DNA from: Heloderma charlesbogerti
Taxonomy: Eukaryota > Chordata > Lepidosauria > Squamata > Helodermatidae
Direction: 5' to 3'
Length of the DNA stretch: 64,000 nucleotides
Assembly: GCA_026122225.1 (NCBI GenBank)
Contig: JANEZZ010001902.1
Span: forward strand, 1,736,001-1,800,000
Each line of letters opens with the position of its first letter. The stretch's first letter is position 1. A program made the position numbers and the translations under genes. The notes below the pieces were generated by a model. That model was not told the DNA's origin. It was given only the letters and a program-made list of their open reading frames with translations, and did not search any database. Positions 21,720 through 34,059 of the stretch are shown one piece after another.

Positions 21720-23320
21720 CAACTTTGATGTTTACATCTCATCAGGTGCATCACAATCCCTTCAATGTGTCATGCCTTTTTAAAAGTGATATTTGTAGCA
21801 TTAACAGCCAAAAGTCAGAATTAACAGATTTTCATCATATCAGATGCTAAGAACTATACATATGCTATCCTTGGATGTTTGAAAAATAATACCATGGATG
21901 TCCTGCCATTCGTGGTGTTCAATGAAGTGTTTAATACAATCAATTTCACTTGAAATATGTCATGCATTGTAACTCATTTTGCTGTTCGCCTTACCAGTGT
22001 CAGCCAGTTGTCACACTGTCAGATTGGACTGCAGTGGTCCCTATATTTACAAAGTAAAATGTCAGAGGCAGTCCCGCAGACTCCTTTCCTAAGGCTAGCT
22101 CCCTTAAGACAATAGTTCCTATATGCAGAGTCCTTGGAGGCTTATGGGTGGATTGCAAGCACAGTGCCAGAGTTGCTGTTGATACAGCACAGGAGAATAA
22201 AAGATAGTACATCAAAATTAGAATTTATTAGTAAACGTAATACTATAGCACTGTGGATGATTATTTCACAAGTACTACTCATACCAGTTGCCATCTCTCC
22301 CCACCCCGACCCTGCCACCCCCTTCGCCTGTGTAGTGTTAATACTGTAATTTCAGGGCTTGCAGACTTAATTCTTTTTTGATTTGAGCAGGTATTAATGA
22401 CTCGAAAATTATTTATAATAGATATTACTGTGTCAATAGATATTAATGACTTTAAATACATATTCCTGACTCAACAATTATTTATACTCTTTGGCTTTAG
22501 TGGGATTGAGACACACCTAATTCATACCTGGATTAGATGTGCTCTCTCTTTCCCATTTAGCCTCACAGTATAAAACTGTTTGTCCTCCCTCTCCTCAGGT
22601 GTGTGCGTGTGTGTGTTTAGGCATGTATACTCTCCCAACACTTCCCAAATTTCATGCATTGGGTGAAGACTGCAGCTTTGGGAAGTTTAATTTTTCTTTT
22701 TTAAAAGGGCATATCAAGTACGTCTGACCAAAGGGTTCCATGAATGGCTGGCAGTTCTCAAACGTCATCCTTCTTTTGAATTAAATTTGGTAAAGCAGAA
22801 TCAGGTGGTTATAAAGGTGTCAGCATCTTGGTGTCCTCTAATCATATGCACTTGATTGGTTAATTCTCCACAGGTAATGGTACCATTGTTCTAGAGTTAA
22901 CATGGAAGCAGATTTCCAATTCATGACAATAACCTGCCACGCAGCAACCATTGTAAAGGCTTCCTTCTAAGGGGAGTCTTTGTTTTTCCCCACATATAAA
23001 AATAAAGCCAGTTGCTGATCATGATCCAGTTTTGCTTCTATTATTAGTTGACATGCAGAAAATACCTTTTGCCAAAACAATTTAATCATCCCACAGTCCC
23101 ACCACATGTGAAAGAAAGTGCCAATCTCTTGGCAGTTATGCCAACATTTTGGGGTGCAGAATTTATAGATTTTACTGTAGCCTTGGGAAGTTCATGCCAC
23201 AATAATAAATTTGTTACTCTTTTAGGTGATACAGGACTTTGACAGTTTTTGCTACAATGGATGGTTAAACTGCATCTGATGCTCAGTTGTATGCAGTTAG
23301 TCCCTGACTATTTTAAAATA
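21720..23320. other. Unassigned sequence
   Basis: No transposon or gene is recognised. A short interrupted GT run is present near 22599-22616. Confidence 0.35.
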
Positions 23321-23324
23321 TTTG

Positions 23325-23735
23325 AGCAACCCTATGGACACTAGATCCTGTCTAGAAGGCCATAGGATTTTTTGGTTTCTGGGAACTGAGGTCATCCAAC
23401 CTCGGTTCCCAGAAACCACTCTCCCTGCCCACTCCGCCCTCCCCCTCGTAGCCAGCACAGTTCTGTCCATGTCACTGCCATCTCCGCGCTTGTAAATGGA
23501 TCATGGAAAGGGTGAAAAAGGGGCATTCCTGGGCGTGGGGAGGGGAGGAGAGGAGACAGCGGAAGCTGTTTTAGACAGATTCCTATCCAGCCCCCAGGCC
23601 CTTCCCAACATTGCAGCTAGGTGCATGAACACATATGTCTAGCTGCAAATGCAGGGCGGGCGTGGTGCGGAGGAAAGGATCTCCTCTGTCCTCCGTCCAC
23701 CCTGCACTGGATAGTCAGTACCAACTATCTCAGTC
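23325..23735. mobile_element. Foldback element, family with ggtttctgggaactgag hairpin, copy 1
   Basis: ggtttctgggaactgaggt (23374-23392) is mirrored by acctcggttcccagaaacc (23399-23417). The flanking ccataggattt, the GC-rich middle and the terminal cctgcactggatag are shared with the copy at 33340-33775, and the hairpin with 32185-32240. There is no coding capacity. Confidence 0.6.
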
Positions 23736-24006
23736 AGGCTGCACCCTAACAAAACGGAACTGTGGAGGACGCATTCCAACAGGGAAGACCAGCGTGTGTG
23801 CACATGCCTGCGTGTACTTCTCAACTGTCCTGGCACATGGTCCCCAAGCTGCTTTTCCTGGAGAGTGAGAATGCTGCAGCTGCAAAGCCAAGCAAAAAAT
23901 ATGGATATTAAGTTGTAAGGAAGCATAATATGTGAGACTGTACAAGGTATTTATTGCCTACATGGCACAAAAGTTAAGGCAGAAGTACTTTCCATGCTTT
24001 CTGAAG

Positions 24007-24007
<1 letters not shown>

Positions 24008-24061
<54 letters not shown>

Positions 24062-24062
24062 T
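24008..24062. repeat. (CTTT)n microsatellite
   Basis: About 13 uninterrupted tetramers. Confidence 0.97.
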
Positions 24063-24680
24063 ATTACATTTCTATATCACCCAATAACCGAAGTTCCCAA
24101 CAAGTGAGTTTGTAAGACTTCAATTCTTGCTTTTTCAAACTGAGCTTTAAAAAAATAAATCCTAGAATATTCACGTTTTTTTAAAAAAACAAACCACGCT
24201 CCAAATGAATTACATTTTCTTCCTCTAGCAGTATACTATAAACCCTCCTGCAATGCCTAAAAATACAGTTGCTTTCATCCTACGTTTTGTCATCCTCTCC
24301 ACCCCAAGTTTGATTTCTCAGTTATACAAGAGAACTCCTTAAACAAAATTGTAACTGTAAAAAAATAATAATTTCCTAATTGTAAAAAAAAAAAAAAAAA
24401 ATCCCCACCCCAATAATTAAACCATGCAGTCTTACCTTAAAGCTGCTACAGGTATGTGTAATGGTGCGTTTTAAATGACTGCAGTCTCCTTTCTCTTGTG
24501 GTGGTAGCTTAGGCCCATTCTAGTCTGAAAACTCTTCTGGTCATTTACAGTGCCCCCTCCCTTCTCCCAGCTAATGTACCTCTTTTTGATCCAGCCCAAC
24601 TCCTTTCTCAGTAGTTGACCTGCTGGCCTGGCCTGATGTCAATAGAAACAGAGAGGAGCAAACAGTGGATGGAGACCAAT
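24063..24680. other. Unassigned AT-rich sequence
   Basis: A-runs occur near 24180 and 24385-24402. No gene or repeat family is recognised. Confidence 0.35.
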
Positions 24681-24689
24681 GTGATGAGC

Positions 24690-24790
24690 ACATTTATTTA
24701 TTTATTTATTTATTAAATTTATTAATCGCCCATCTGACTGGTCACCCAGCCACATTGGTGCAGATGCCTCGCAGGTGGCTCCCCCCCCCC
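24690..24790 (-). mobile_element. Antisense LINE/SINE tail
   Basis: An atttattt tetramer run followed by aatcgcccatctgactggtc resembles the reverse complement of an L2-type 3' tail. Short and low confidence. Confidence 0.35.
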
Positions 24791-25069
24791 AATCGTGAGT
24801 GCCGAGGTGTCCCAGAGGAAAAAGTGCCTGCTGTCTATTTGGGCATTGCAGAGTCTGGCTCCGAGCATAAGTATGCGCAATCTGGAAAGTGTGGCCAGAT
24901 ACAACAGAGGGCAGGGTTACTGCACTTTTCTGGGTTGTGTAGTAAAGGGAGTTTTGGTGGCTGCAGCTTTTCTCATCCCACACCTGTCAACATTGTCTGT
25001 TCTCCATTACTATTATGGGTGCAACAGTGCTTCCCTGTAACTGGTCCCCCAGGTGTTCCCAGTAAAAAC

Positions 25070-25162
25070 TTAGGGTTGTATCCAATTTTAGTCTACCTTA
25101 AGTCTCATTCACTTCAAGGGGTCTACTCTAAGCAGGACTAGCCTTGGATACAACCCTTGGGA
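25070..25162. mobile_element. Short palindromic MITE
   Basis: agggttgtatccaattttag at the left is mirrored by actagccttggatacaaccc at the right. The inner parts (ttaagtctcattcacttc, aggggtctactctaagca) are also complementary in part. A related copy is at 55930-56012. Too small to code for anything. Confidence 0.75.
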
Positions 25163-25685
25163 ACCCCTGCATTAGGTGGCCCCTGGAGAGAATTGTGAAA
25201 CTTCTCCCAGCCTGCATGTTTGTAGAGTATAGTGACTTTTGCATTTTCCCAGTGTGCAGGAGCCAGGGGGAGGGGGAGCTTCTGGTTCTGCCCTTTCTCC
25301 CATCCTCTGCTTCTCATAGCAGCAGCATTTGCCCACTGCAGCACCAGCCATACTCTGCTCTGTATTCCACATCTCCTTCCCAATACCATTCCACATGGCT
25401 GGTGGCACTGGTGAAAACAGTTGTGCATCCACAACCTATTCCCTATCATCACACCTCCATCTTTTACCCAGGGAAGTAAGACCCAAATGAGATGCTCCTG
25501 TTTCGGGTGTGGGTGGGATCTTCACGACAATGGAATGAGAAGCGCATTGGAGTATTTCCAGGATTTTCATGGAATTGGCTTTGGTCCATCAGGGACACAT
25601 GAAGCAAGATAAGCCGAGTGTAGCATACCTTTAATATCTGGTTTTCAGCACTTGAAAGGAACATACTTCACAGTGGAGTGAGGGA

Positions 25686-25693
25686 AATAGAAC
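25686..25693. repeat. 8-bp target duplication, left
   Basis: aatagaac, repeated exactly at 26444-26451. Confidence 0.9.
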
Positions 25694-26443
25694 TAGGGGT
25701 GCACGAAAGCCACTTACCTGGTCTCGCAGCTTGCTTCGCGGTGGGGGGGAGGCGCTTCGCTGCTCCCCCCGAAGTTCAGGCCAGGGGGGAGGCTTCCCTC
25801 CTCGCCCGGCTGAAATTCAGGCCGGGGGGGAGGCTTCCCGCCTTGCCCGGCTGAAATTCAGGCCGGGGAGGAGGCGCCTCGCCTCGCCCGGCCGTGAAAT
25901 AAAAAGTTAAAAAAAAAAACGCCCCCGTGATAGGCTACGTGACGATTAACGTAGCCTATCATGGCTAGATCTGCAAAGTCAGCCGTGATAGGCTACGTTA
26001 ATCGTCACGTAGCCTATCACGGGTGACTTAAAAAAAAAAAAAAAAAGCGCGTACGCAAATGGCGGCCCCCATAGGGAGCCGCCATTCGCGTTCCTTATTT
26101 GGTCGCCGTAGTCTACGTAATCTTTACGTAGACTACAGCGATAATCGTTAATTGTCACGTAGCCTATCACGGGGGAGTTTTTTTTTTTTTAACTTTTATT
26201 GGAATGGTGGCGGCGGCAGCCGGTCGAAAGACCGGCTGCCGCCTCTGCCCCTGTCAAAGACCTGCCAAACCACCGCCGGGACCTGCTGCCGGGAGGGACA
26301 TTCGGGAAAAGTAAGTCCCATCCCAGGGGGGTGTGCGGGGTGTGGGGGGTGCGGAGAATTTCTCCCCGAAACTACTTCGGGGGGCCGAATACGTTGGCAC
26401 TCGCCCCCCCGAAGTTTCGGGGAGAAATTCTCCCCCATCCCTA
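25694..26443. mobile_element. Hairpin-array element, copy 3 (hAT-like, variant right end)
   Basis: It runs from TAGGGGTGCACGAAAG to TTCTCCCCCATCCCTA and is bracketed by a perfect 8-bp duplication. The left domain (25735-25890) holds three diverged copies of a roughly 50-bp GC-rich unit (aggccggggggaggcttccc). Then comes a 98-bp palindrome (25924-26021) made of two gtgataggctacgt hairpins around agatct, a cgcaaatggcgg...ccgccattcgcg hairpin (26052-26092), a ctacgtaa...ttacgtag hairpin, and a terminal inverted pair of ccgaaac-ttcggggg motifs. Its right end differs from copies 2 and 4. There is no open frame of note. Confidence 0.88.
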
Positions 26444-26451
26444 AATAGAAC
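26444..26451. repeat. 8-bp target duplication, right
   Basis: aatagaac, identical to 25686-25693. Confidence 0.9.
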
Positions 26452-29400
26452 TGAAGGTCATCACCAAGGCAGGGACTGCTCAGCCAATGAGACAGGCTTG
26501 TTTCCTGCACCTGTCCAGGGTCCCCCCTACTACTACGTTTTTATGAATGGAGAGCAACTAATTTTCCCCATGTGTGCAGATTTCCCTAAAGAAACCAAAA
26601 TCCCCAGTTCTCCGGTGCAGCACCTGAAGGCTCCTGAGAGCTCCTCACCCCCACCCCAACTTCACCGCATCCCATCAATCTGCTGTGGAGTTATTGCTCC
26701 CACCCCATTTCCCCCCATGTGTGCACTTTTGCCTAGTGCTTCCAACCCCCCTTTTAACCCCACTTTCTCCCTTTCTCCTTCTCCCTGCTTGCAATGAGAA
26801 ACTCCCATAAACCTGAAAGATCCTTACTGCAATAAAACTATAAAGCAGAGAAGGGACTTTACATAACAACAGAGAAACTACAGAACATCAAAGAAGCACA
26901 AAATCACAACAACGATTTAAGGGAGCATCAGAGAAGCAAAAGACAGCTTTAGGGTGAGTTCCTAAAGTTAGCATTTAACCCTTTTACTGCAGGGGAGTGA
27001 GATTTATTTCTTACTTTTGAGTAAACATGCACAGAAAGGGGGGATATGTTAAAGATTAAAAGCAGGCTACCTAAGGTGATTGAGTGTCCCCACTACTGTG
27101 GTAATGTGAGGGGTGGCTTCTGCGCTCCTGGGGATTTTCTCAATGGGAATGGGAAAAACTACTGCCATTGGGGAAGCAAGAGGGAATGGGGCATCCCACC
27201 CCTTGACCACATCACTGCCAGGTCACAGAGGCGCACCCATGATTTAATGCAGGGGGACATGGCACACTGTGGTAAAATCGCCAGGGAACCCCTTTCAGTA
27301 AAAAAGTCAGCGTAAAAGGAGTTTCAGAAAATGTGGCTTTTCAAGAGGGAAGCAGCTGGTTGGCAGTGGATTGGTGACAACGTTATCTGCCGTGAAGGAC
27401 CTCAAACAGCTCTAACTTCACACTAAATTGCTGGTGAGGACGGCTCCCAGGTCAGATGACAGAAATGTATTGTGAGAAAGCACAGATGCTTTTTCTCAGC
27501 TCTGACATGGGCTTGCTGTGTATTCATAGACGGGTCATTTAAGTTTTCTGCATATCCCCCCTTTTTTCTTTTTTCTCTTTTTAATCTCTTGAGGCTGCAG
27601 AGCAAGACTATTGTTTTGTAATACAAATGTTCCAAGTAAATTGATTTCTTAAAAAAAAAAAAGCTACTTAAACATGATCGTTTCACTGTTTTCGTTTGAC
27701 ACGGATCTGTTGCATGTTGTCAAATGCTGGAATGAAATTGCTCACTGCCCTTCCAGTTTGGCCACAACTTCCAAACCGGTTAGGGTGTTTTAATGATATG
27801 CAGTTTGATAAACTGCACATCCTTATTTACTATTCATAGCCATTGTCTTGATTTCCTCTGCATATTCATTCATTCAGTTCAGGTGCCTCTTCTGTTGGAT
27901 GACTTTCGAATGTAACAAAGGCTCTGAAATTTCTTCTTCTTTCTGCCTGAAGATTGCCTGCAAATGTTTTCTGTGAGTGCAATATAGTATAATAGCCCAT
28001 CTACGAGGCTTAGGAATGAATAGCTCAGGCACATTGCATTGCTGTCATAGCTACTGTCTGTGGCTGAAGGCTCCCATAAATTCACTGCTATAGCAGAAAT
28101 ACCAGACTGCCTTTTCGGGAGAAGATTCATTGCCAGGAAGCAGGAAAAAAAGCATTGCTGTATGAAGCTTTCAATCTGACAGTCAATTGTGATGCAAAAG
28201 TTGCAGGCACAAAGGAATCAGACGTGTGGAGTTGTGATATATCATGGCTAACATGGCAATAACAACCCACTGGGCAGCTTTCCATTCAGAACGCACTTCC
28301 CCTGCCCTTTTCTTTTGCACTGCTAGGTCAGAAATCAACATGGCCACATCACAAACTAAGGCCCCAACAATACAGCCAATAATACAGTGAAACCACCACT
28401 CCGCTGGTGTTTGTTTCATTTTTCTTCACAGGTTGTGTATAAATTTCCAGCGGAGGGAATGAAGGGAAGTGACTCTATTTGATGCTAGGAACAGAGCTGG
28501 ATCCAGACAAGGACATGATCTATTACTGGTACTTGTCCAGAGAGGTGGGACACTCTGCACCTTACTCCATGATCTATCACCCGTTGCTTCAGTTTGTAGG
28601 TCTGGATTTTTCATGTGAAATCTTGTATTTCATTAAAGAGAGATACAGTTCCCAGCAATGCTAATCTTTCTGCATTGTTACTGTCCTACCCTCCCCCCTT
28701 TCCTTCTATTTCTTTGCATCCAGGCTTGACATCCGCACAGTTTTGACAGACATTTCAACAGTTTGGCTTCTGGAAATCTACCCAAGGCTATGCTTGTTGC
28801 AACACTGCATTTCTCAGCAGGCCTACTGAAGTCAAGTCACTGAGTGGTATCATGTTCCTACTTTTTGTTTCTCTTCCCTTTTCATGTATTGCTGTCAGGC
28901 ACATTCAGATATTCAAGCATATAAGGGAAAACTTACTTTACCTACAGATTTTTCCCAGCCTTGTTAAACTATCAGCATACACAAAGAACACCTTTGAAGC
29001 TGCCTTTACAATACAGTTTCCACAAGAGAGACATATGAGTAGACACTTGCTCACAGTGCATGAAAATGTTGATGCTATGGATTTCTTTACAGCTGAAGAC
29101 GGAAGGCAAGACATATTCCCAGACTGAGATGAGAAAATCTTTAAATCCAGAATCTCGGGTCTAATTTGAATTGGGAAGCACTAGAGTCTAGCCTTGGCCC
29201 TGATTTCAATGCTAAGACTTAACCCTGGGTCATATGAAATTATAGTAAAGACTATAGCTGAACTTGTTCAGAATGTAGCCAACCTGCCTCCCCCATCTAG
29301 GATCAGAAGGAAGGTTTGAATTCTGGCACATTTGAATTCTGGCATCTCTCCGTTTACAATTGAAGTCCTTCCTGGATCAATCTAAGTCAACAAGTATCTA

Positions 29401-31300
29401 TCAGTATTCTAATCCAAGGACCCAGTGTCTGCTTTTTGTGTTGGCTCAGTGCTAAAAGTTAGTCTTAGGGAATGCATGGCTTCTATTATAATTCTTGCTA
29501 TTACTATATTAAAAAGGTTCTTAAGCTGTAAAATCTCGATGAGGTCAATCTCCTAAAATAATACCCCAATACTAAATAATACATAATTCATTTTTCTGTT
29601 TCAACAATATGCTTATTTTGCAGGATATTCTTTCAGTCTGTGATAAAGTATCCTGGACACTTTGAATTCATGTGTGCTAATTATTATTAAAGTGATACAG
29701 TACATTACATATTATGCCACTGCCATGAATAAAGTGAACAGTTCAGCAAGCATGAGTAACGTCTACATTCTGTTTAGGTTTGACTACTGCCCCTGATATT
29801 ATCGTGGAAAGAAATCACCAGTTACTTTTGAAATAGATACATTTTCATATCTACCTTTTCAAGATTCACTTGTTTACATCCATATTAACTCCAGTGGTAA
29901 ACTATTTTATTGTTTGCACAGGCAGTTCCAATGATAATATAACATAAATGATAATATAATACCTTTACTAGGAGCAGCTGAAACATCACAAAACAGGGAG
30001 CAAGCTTTCACGTTTCACCTTTGCTTTGCCCCACTCCTGAGAAGAAAAGCAGTAGCTAATCCATATTCCTTCACATTAAGCAAAAGAACATGGAGAATGC
30101 TGTCTTTGAAATAGGCACTTTAAACCACTGAATGCTGACTTTACCCCATTGCCAAAATCTGGGTGGCCCAGGTGACCTGTCAGTCATTCATATGACATTC
30201 AGATTTCCCTCTCCACCACTGCATCTAGGAAGAAAAGCCCCAAGTAGATTTGAAGTGTGTTCTGAAAGAACAGAAGAAAGGGATGGTCCTTAAAGAAAGC
30301 ACTTCCTTTACTTCTCCCGGTTGCTTCTTGCTCAGAAAAGGAGTCAGGAATAAGGCGGAGCAGAATATTCAACAGTGAACATTTTGGACACAAAAAGGGG
30401 TTTTGAGGGGATGAAAATCCCCTGAACAGCCTCCCCCATGCTTACCTCTTTTGTGGCTGTTCATTTGTTTTCGCAAACGTGATTGGTTGCTCCATGGTCG
30501 CCAACTTTCCCCCCATATTGCTCTTCTCTTAGAACACTGAAGGTGTCACATAGCCAATGAGAACTGACTACATGATGATGTCACTGAGGGCAGATGAAGC
30601 TAATAAAGGGTAAGGAAATGCCCTTAATCCCCCCTGAATCTATCTAGAACCACAAGATGGCAGTTAATTTCCATGTGTTAGGTGCATATGATTAACTTAA
30701 TTTGGATATCATTGTAAGGAATACAGAAGACAGAATAACTGGTAGACATACAGGGTTGGATCCAGATCAAGTTACCTAAGTATGACTAACATGCATTGGA
30801 TCCAGTGCTATAATCAAGTGAAAATATTAGCTTCTAGTATGAAAATGTTGGTATCCAGAAACCTTTTACTTGCTTCCATGGAGCCCTATTCTGCAGAATT
30901 TTTGGTATCCTATTTTCTAACTCAAAACTGCCATATGTGCCTTTAACAAATAAATAAAAGATGGGATTCTCAGGATTCTATGTAATGCATGTGGGCTACA
31001 TATAAAGTTCTCTTATGCATCACACAGGATCTGTGGGCTGGATGTTGCCTATACTAATTTAAGTGTGACAAAATTGGTGACACAATATATTAAGGAAACC
31101 TGTCTGCATTCCAGCAAGTGCAGTGCAACATACTGTGCAAATGGGTTTCTACTCAGTCTGCTACAAATGGAATTTGGCTTGAAATGTCTGGCAACATGAG
31201 CTAGGCACATACACATGCACTGTCCTGCATTGTCTTGCAATGCATTTCAACAACCCTTTTCTTCTAGTATCTAGGAAGAGAGAAAATTGCCCTAAATGCA
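26452..31300. other. Long stretch without recognised features
   Basis: About 4.8 kb in which I recognise no transposon, RNA gene or exon. Short frames exist, for example 28183-28419 on minus, which is hydrophobic, and 28852-29127 on plus. None shows a known motif or convincing splice context. This is the best place in the window for a host regulatory element or small exon, but I cannot support one from the sequence alone. Confidence 0.4.
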
Positions 31301-31302
31301 GC

Positions 31303-31640
31303 TTAGGCTGGATCTACACTTACTGCCTATTTTCGCTTCCAATGAGGTTTCACCGCCCGCCTTTCACACTACGCAGTACCTGCCTCAAACTGGAACTGGA
31401 ATTTCCCACTTCCGTGCTCCCGCTTTCAATGCCCTAATATCCTGGTATTTCCCCTTAATGTGTTCTGATTTTCCACCTTTGCTACCGTATCCGGTCATAG
31501 TCCCCTCCCCCGCCTGTCCATATACAGCAGTGTTTGTATTTCCCTCCTGTCCAATCACAGCTCTCAATGGCCCCATGTCTTCTTCTGGCTACTGATCGCA
31601 TAGCTTCCTCAGCAGCCCCCATTTCCTCAGCATCAAGCAA
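31303..31640. mobile_element. Foldback-type DNA element with gatctacacttac terminus, copy A
   Basis: It begins ggctggatctacacttac and is the reverse complement of the element at 39830-40560. Shared blocks include ccaatgaggtttcaccgccc, cactacgcagtacc, tccccttaatgtg, tgtccaatcacagctctc, cttcttctggctactgatcg and ttcctcagca. The far end seen in the 40-kb copy (gatctatattgcg) is missing, so copy A is truncated on the right, where a 5S-derived SINE head follows. Confidence 0.8.
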
Positions 31641-31642
31641 AG

Positions 31643-31775
31643 GGCTGGATGTGTGCATGCTCGTCTGATCTCAGAAGCTAAGCGGGGTCGGCCCCAGTCA
31701 GTGCTTGGATGGGAGACTGCCTGGGAATCAGACTTCCTGCACTGAGCAGGGGGTTGTTCCATCCCTTCAAATGTG
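31643..31775 (+). mobile_element. 5S-rRNA-derived SINE head
   Basis: ctcgtctgatctcagaagct, then gcttggatgggagactgcct and gggaat, match the body of vertebrate 5S rRNA, including the internal promoter A box/IE/C box region (agaagctaagc, ggatgggagac). It continues into cctgcactgagcagggggttg, the start of a CR1-type tail, which makes it a SINE rather than a 5S gene. The 5' part of 5S is missing, and several changes (gcggggtcggccccagtca) argue against function. Confidence 0.75.
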
Positions 31776-31849
31776 ATTAAGTTTTACCCCCTCCTATCCC
31801 CCGCTCTGGATGTTTTTTTTAATAATTAAGGCGTTATCCTCACAGAATC

Positions 31850-31980
31850 AGGGCTTCTCTGCAATGTTTTTTCCCCTAATTCAGTCATGATCTTCAAAGA
31901 TTCGAAGTTGTGAAGCTTCACAACTTTGAATCTTTGAAGATCATGCCTGAATTAGAAAAAAAAAATCACTGAGAAGCCCC
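31850..31980. repeat. 131-bp near-perfect hairpin
   Basis: The arms run from ggggcttctc (complement at the right end, gagaagcccc) through cctaattcag and gatcttcaaagatt to the centre ttgtgaagcttcacaa near 31917. There are few mismatches. It is probably the core of a small foldback transposon adjoining the 32.0-32.3 kb element. Confidence 0.85.
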
Positions 31981-31984
31981 GATT

Positions 31985-32292
31985 GCAGATAGATGGCCAA
32001 TTTTGGCTGTCTAGCTAGGGTGTGTTGGAGCAGCAGGGGGGAGGGTAGATGGTGCATAGGAAGTAACGGCACTTCTGCAGTCCCCTCCCCTCCCTGCCCC
32101 TGGGAACACCCCCTTTTTGGCTGCTCTGCGCTGCTCTTATGAACCGTGCTGCCTATGAGGTGGTGGGGGAAGGGTGAGGAGTTGGGTTTCTGGGAACTGA
32201 GCTCCAAGCGCTGGGTCCGAGCTCAGTTCCCAGAAACCAAAACATCCTATGACTGTCTAGACGCTGTCTAGTGGCCATAGGATTGTGCCCTT
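31985..32292. mobile_element. Foldback element, ggtttctgggaactgag family, copy 2
   Basis: The hairpin ggtttctgggaactgagct...agctcagttcccagaaacc (32186-32239) is followed by gtctagtggccataggattg. Its relatives are at 23325-23735 and 33338-33775. A GC-rich middle (tcccctcccctccctgcccc) is also shared. The left boundary is uncertain. Confidence 0.55.
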
Positions 32293-32299
32293 AGTCATG

Positions 32300-33330
32300 C
32301 ACCGAAGGCTCAAGTGGTCATGTCACTGCGTTAAAAGCCATTTTGATATATAGTTACCGAGTCTCTGATTCACAATTTGCTCTTTAATACCTCTTTTTAG
32401 GGGATCACTTTCATCTGGTATTTAGAAAACCTCTTGAGTAATATCACTAAAATTAAAGGTGAACAGCATCCTCCCTCCCACACACAAATTGGCATATGGT
32501 TTACATTTTTCTGAATCTCCTAAATTATCCTTTTTGTTATTGACAACACTTTCAGGAAGCCATGGTAACTAAGGGCTATTTCTGAGAAGCTTTGATGTGA
32601 GATGTTTCTTGTGCAAAAAGGAAAGAAAGAAAAAGGAAAGAATGGGGAAAAAGTACCAGTTTGCCATTATTGAGGAGATTGAACTGCCTCCTCCTCTGCC
32701 TTTGTGATAAATCTAATCAACCACAGGGACTTCACTTCCTTCTACATGTTGTAATTCTATTTGTATATGTGTGTGTCCGTCCTGAAAGGACTAAGAATTA
32801 AAGCTGTATATAATTTGTAAAGGTATTTAATTTTAACATTGTTACAGTTTGCAAAAGTAGTAATATATAATAGGCAAGTCAACTGGTGTGTTTATGTATC
32901 TCTATGTTTTAGAGCAGCCTTAAAGAATTGCTCTTTGAAACAGTAAAAAGTGTGTGGGCCTGAGATACTATTCGAAGATGTGACAGTGTAAATAAAACAG
33001 CCCAGAGGGTGAGGCCAGAATATGAAAGAGTAATACCTCCATGTTTCCTCTGTCTAAGCAGAAACCAAGAATTGGTATTTACAGGAGTTGTTCTCTGAAG
33101 AGAAACATGGAAATCAAAGAGAAGAACAGAGGGTGGCTTATGAAGAGATTATAGTAGCTTGTACTTGCTGCGGAAAAAAATCTGTTAGGATAATTAATGC
33201 AAATGGTCTTTTCTCAAATAAAGAAGGCCTGACTCTGTGATTCCCCCTATACCAAATACTTTTCCTATCAAACCCTGTATTATGATATACAGTATGTTAC
33301 AGTAGTTTTTATTAGGGCCAGTGGTAAAAT
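32300..33330. other. Unassigned sequence
   Basis: No gene or repeat family is recognised. Confidence 0.35.
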
Positions 33331-33337
33331 AGATACT

Positions 33338-33775
33338 TAGGGCACAATCTTATGGATGCTTGTCAGAGGCTAGATAGCCATAGGATTGGCTGGTTCCCAG
33401 GAACAGACCTTGGAGCCCACACTCCAAGGTTGGTTCTCAGAGAACTGACCTCCACCCCCTCCCATGCCGCCTATGCGCTATGCTCAGAAGAGCAGTGTGG
33501 AGTGGGGTAAATGGGGCGTTCCTTGGGGTGGGCCAGGGTAGTTGGAAGTGCTGGTACAACACTTCCTAAGTGTTGTCCAGCCTCCCCACCCTGTGCTCCG
33601 ACAACTCATGGCTTGACAGCCGAAATCATCTGTCTAGCCGCGAAAGTGGGGTGGTGGAAGCGCGGAAGAGATCTGTTCCTCCCCCTCCCCCCGCCCTGCA
33701 CTGGATAGGCGGTCGCCCCCGGGTTCGGAGGTGACCATCGATCCCCATAGGATTGCTCTCTTAAAGCACTAAGGT
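33338..33775. mobile_element. Foldback element, ggtttctgggaactgag family, copy 3
   Basis: It runs from gggcacaatcttatgg to ccccataggattgctctc. These ends are mutually inverted (caatcttatgg/ccataggattg). An inner hairpin is ccttggagcccacactccaagg. The block ccctgcactggatag links it to the 23.3-kb copy. There is no coding capacity. Confidence 0.6.
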
Positions 33776-33859
33776 TTAATTCTCACTCTGGTAGGATCAC
33801 AGAGAACTGGCAGACCCACTTGTTTAAATCCTGGCCTGTCCCAATCATATATAAGGCTT

Positions 33860-34020
33860 CTTCACACGGTCATGGCATCTCTATGCCAGCCTAAAATTGC
33901 ACATTTAAAATGGTGCTTGCTTTCTGCTTCCATTTTAAATGCAGGATCACAATGGACTCCCTTTACATGTGCTTCTTTCCCCCTCTGGAGGCCTCTGTGG
34001 CATGGAGCATCTTTTATGAG
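33860..34020. mobile_element. Short repeat with atttaaaatgg hairpin, copy 1
   Basis: gcatctctatgccagcctaa, aaattgcacatttaaaatgg and ccattttaaatgcaggatca are shared, with small changes, with 50355-50450. The two atttaaaatg motifs form an inverted pair. Probably a MITE. Confidence 0.5.
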
Positions 34021-34059
34021 GTTAGGCTGATATACAAACTGTGACCTTACCTGAACTGA

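Noticed and set aside
26196..26510. Coding frames in the GC-rich hairpin-array elements
   Set aside because: Overlapping frames on both strands reflect palindromic GC-rich sequence. Their peptides are low-complexity and differ among copies.
28183..29127. Short hydrophobic and other frames as host exons
   Set aside because: No family resemblance and no supporting splice signals in the right phase. They are too short to separate from chance.
31643..31775. Functional 5S rRNA gene
   Set aside because: The 5' part of 5S is missing, conserved positions are altered, and the 3' end runs into SINE tail instead of a T-run terminator.
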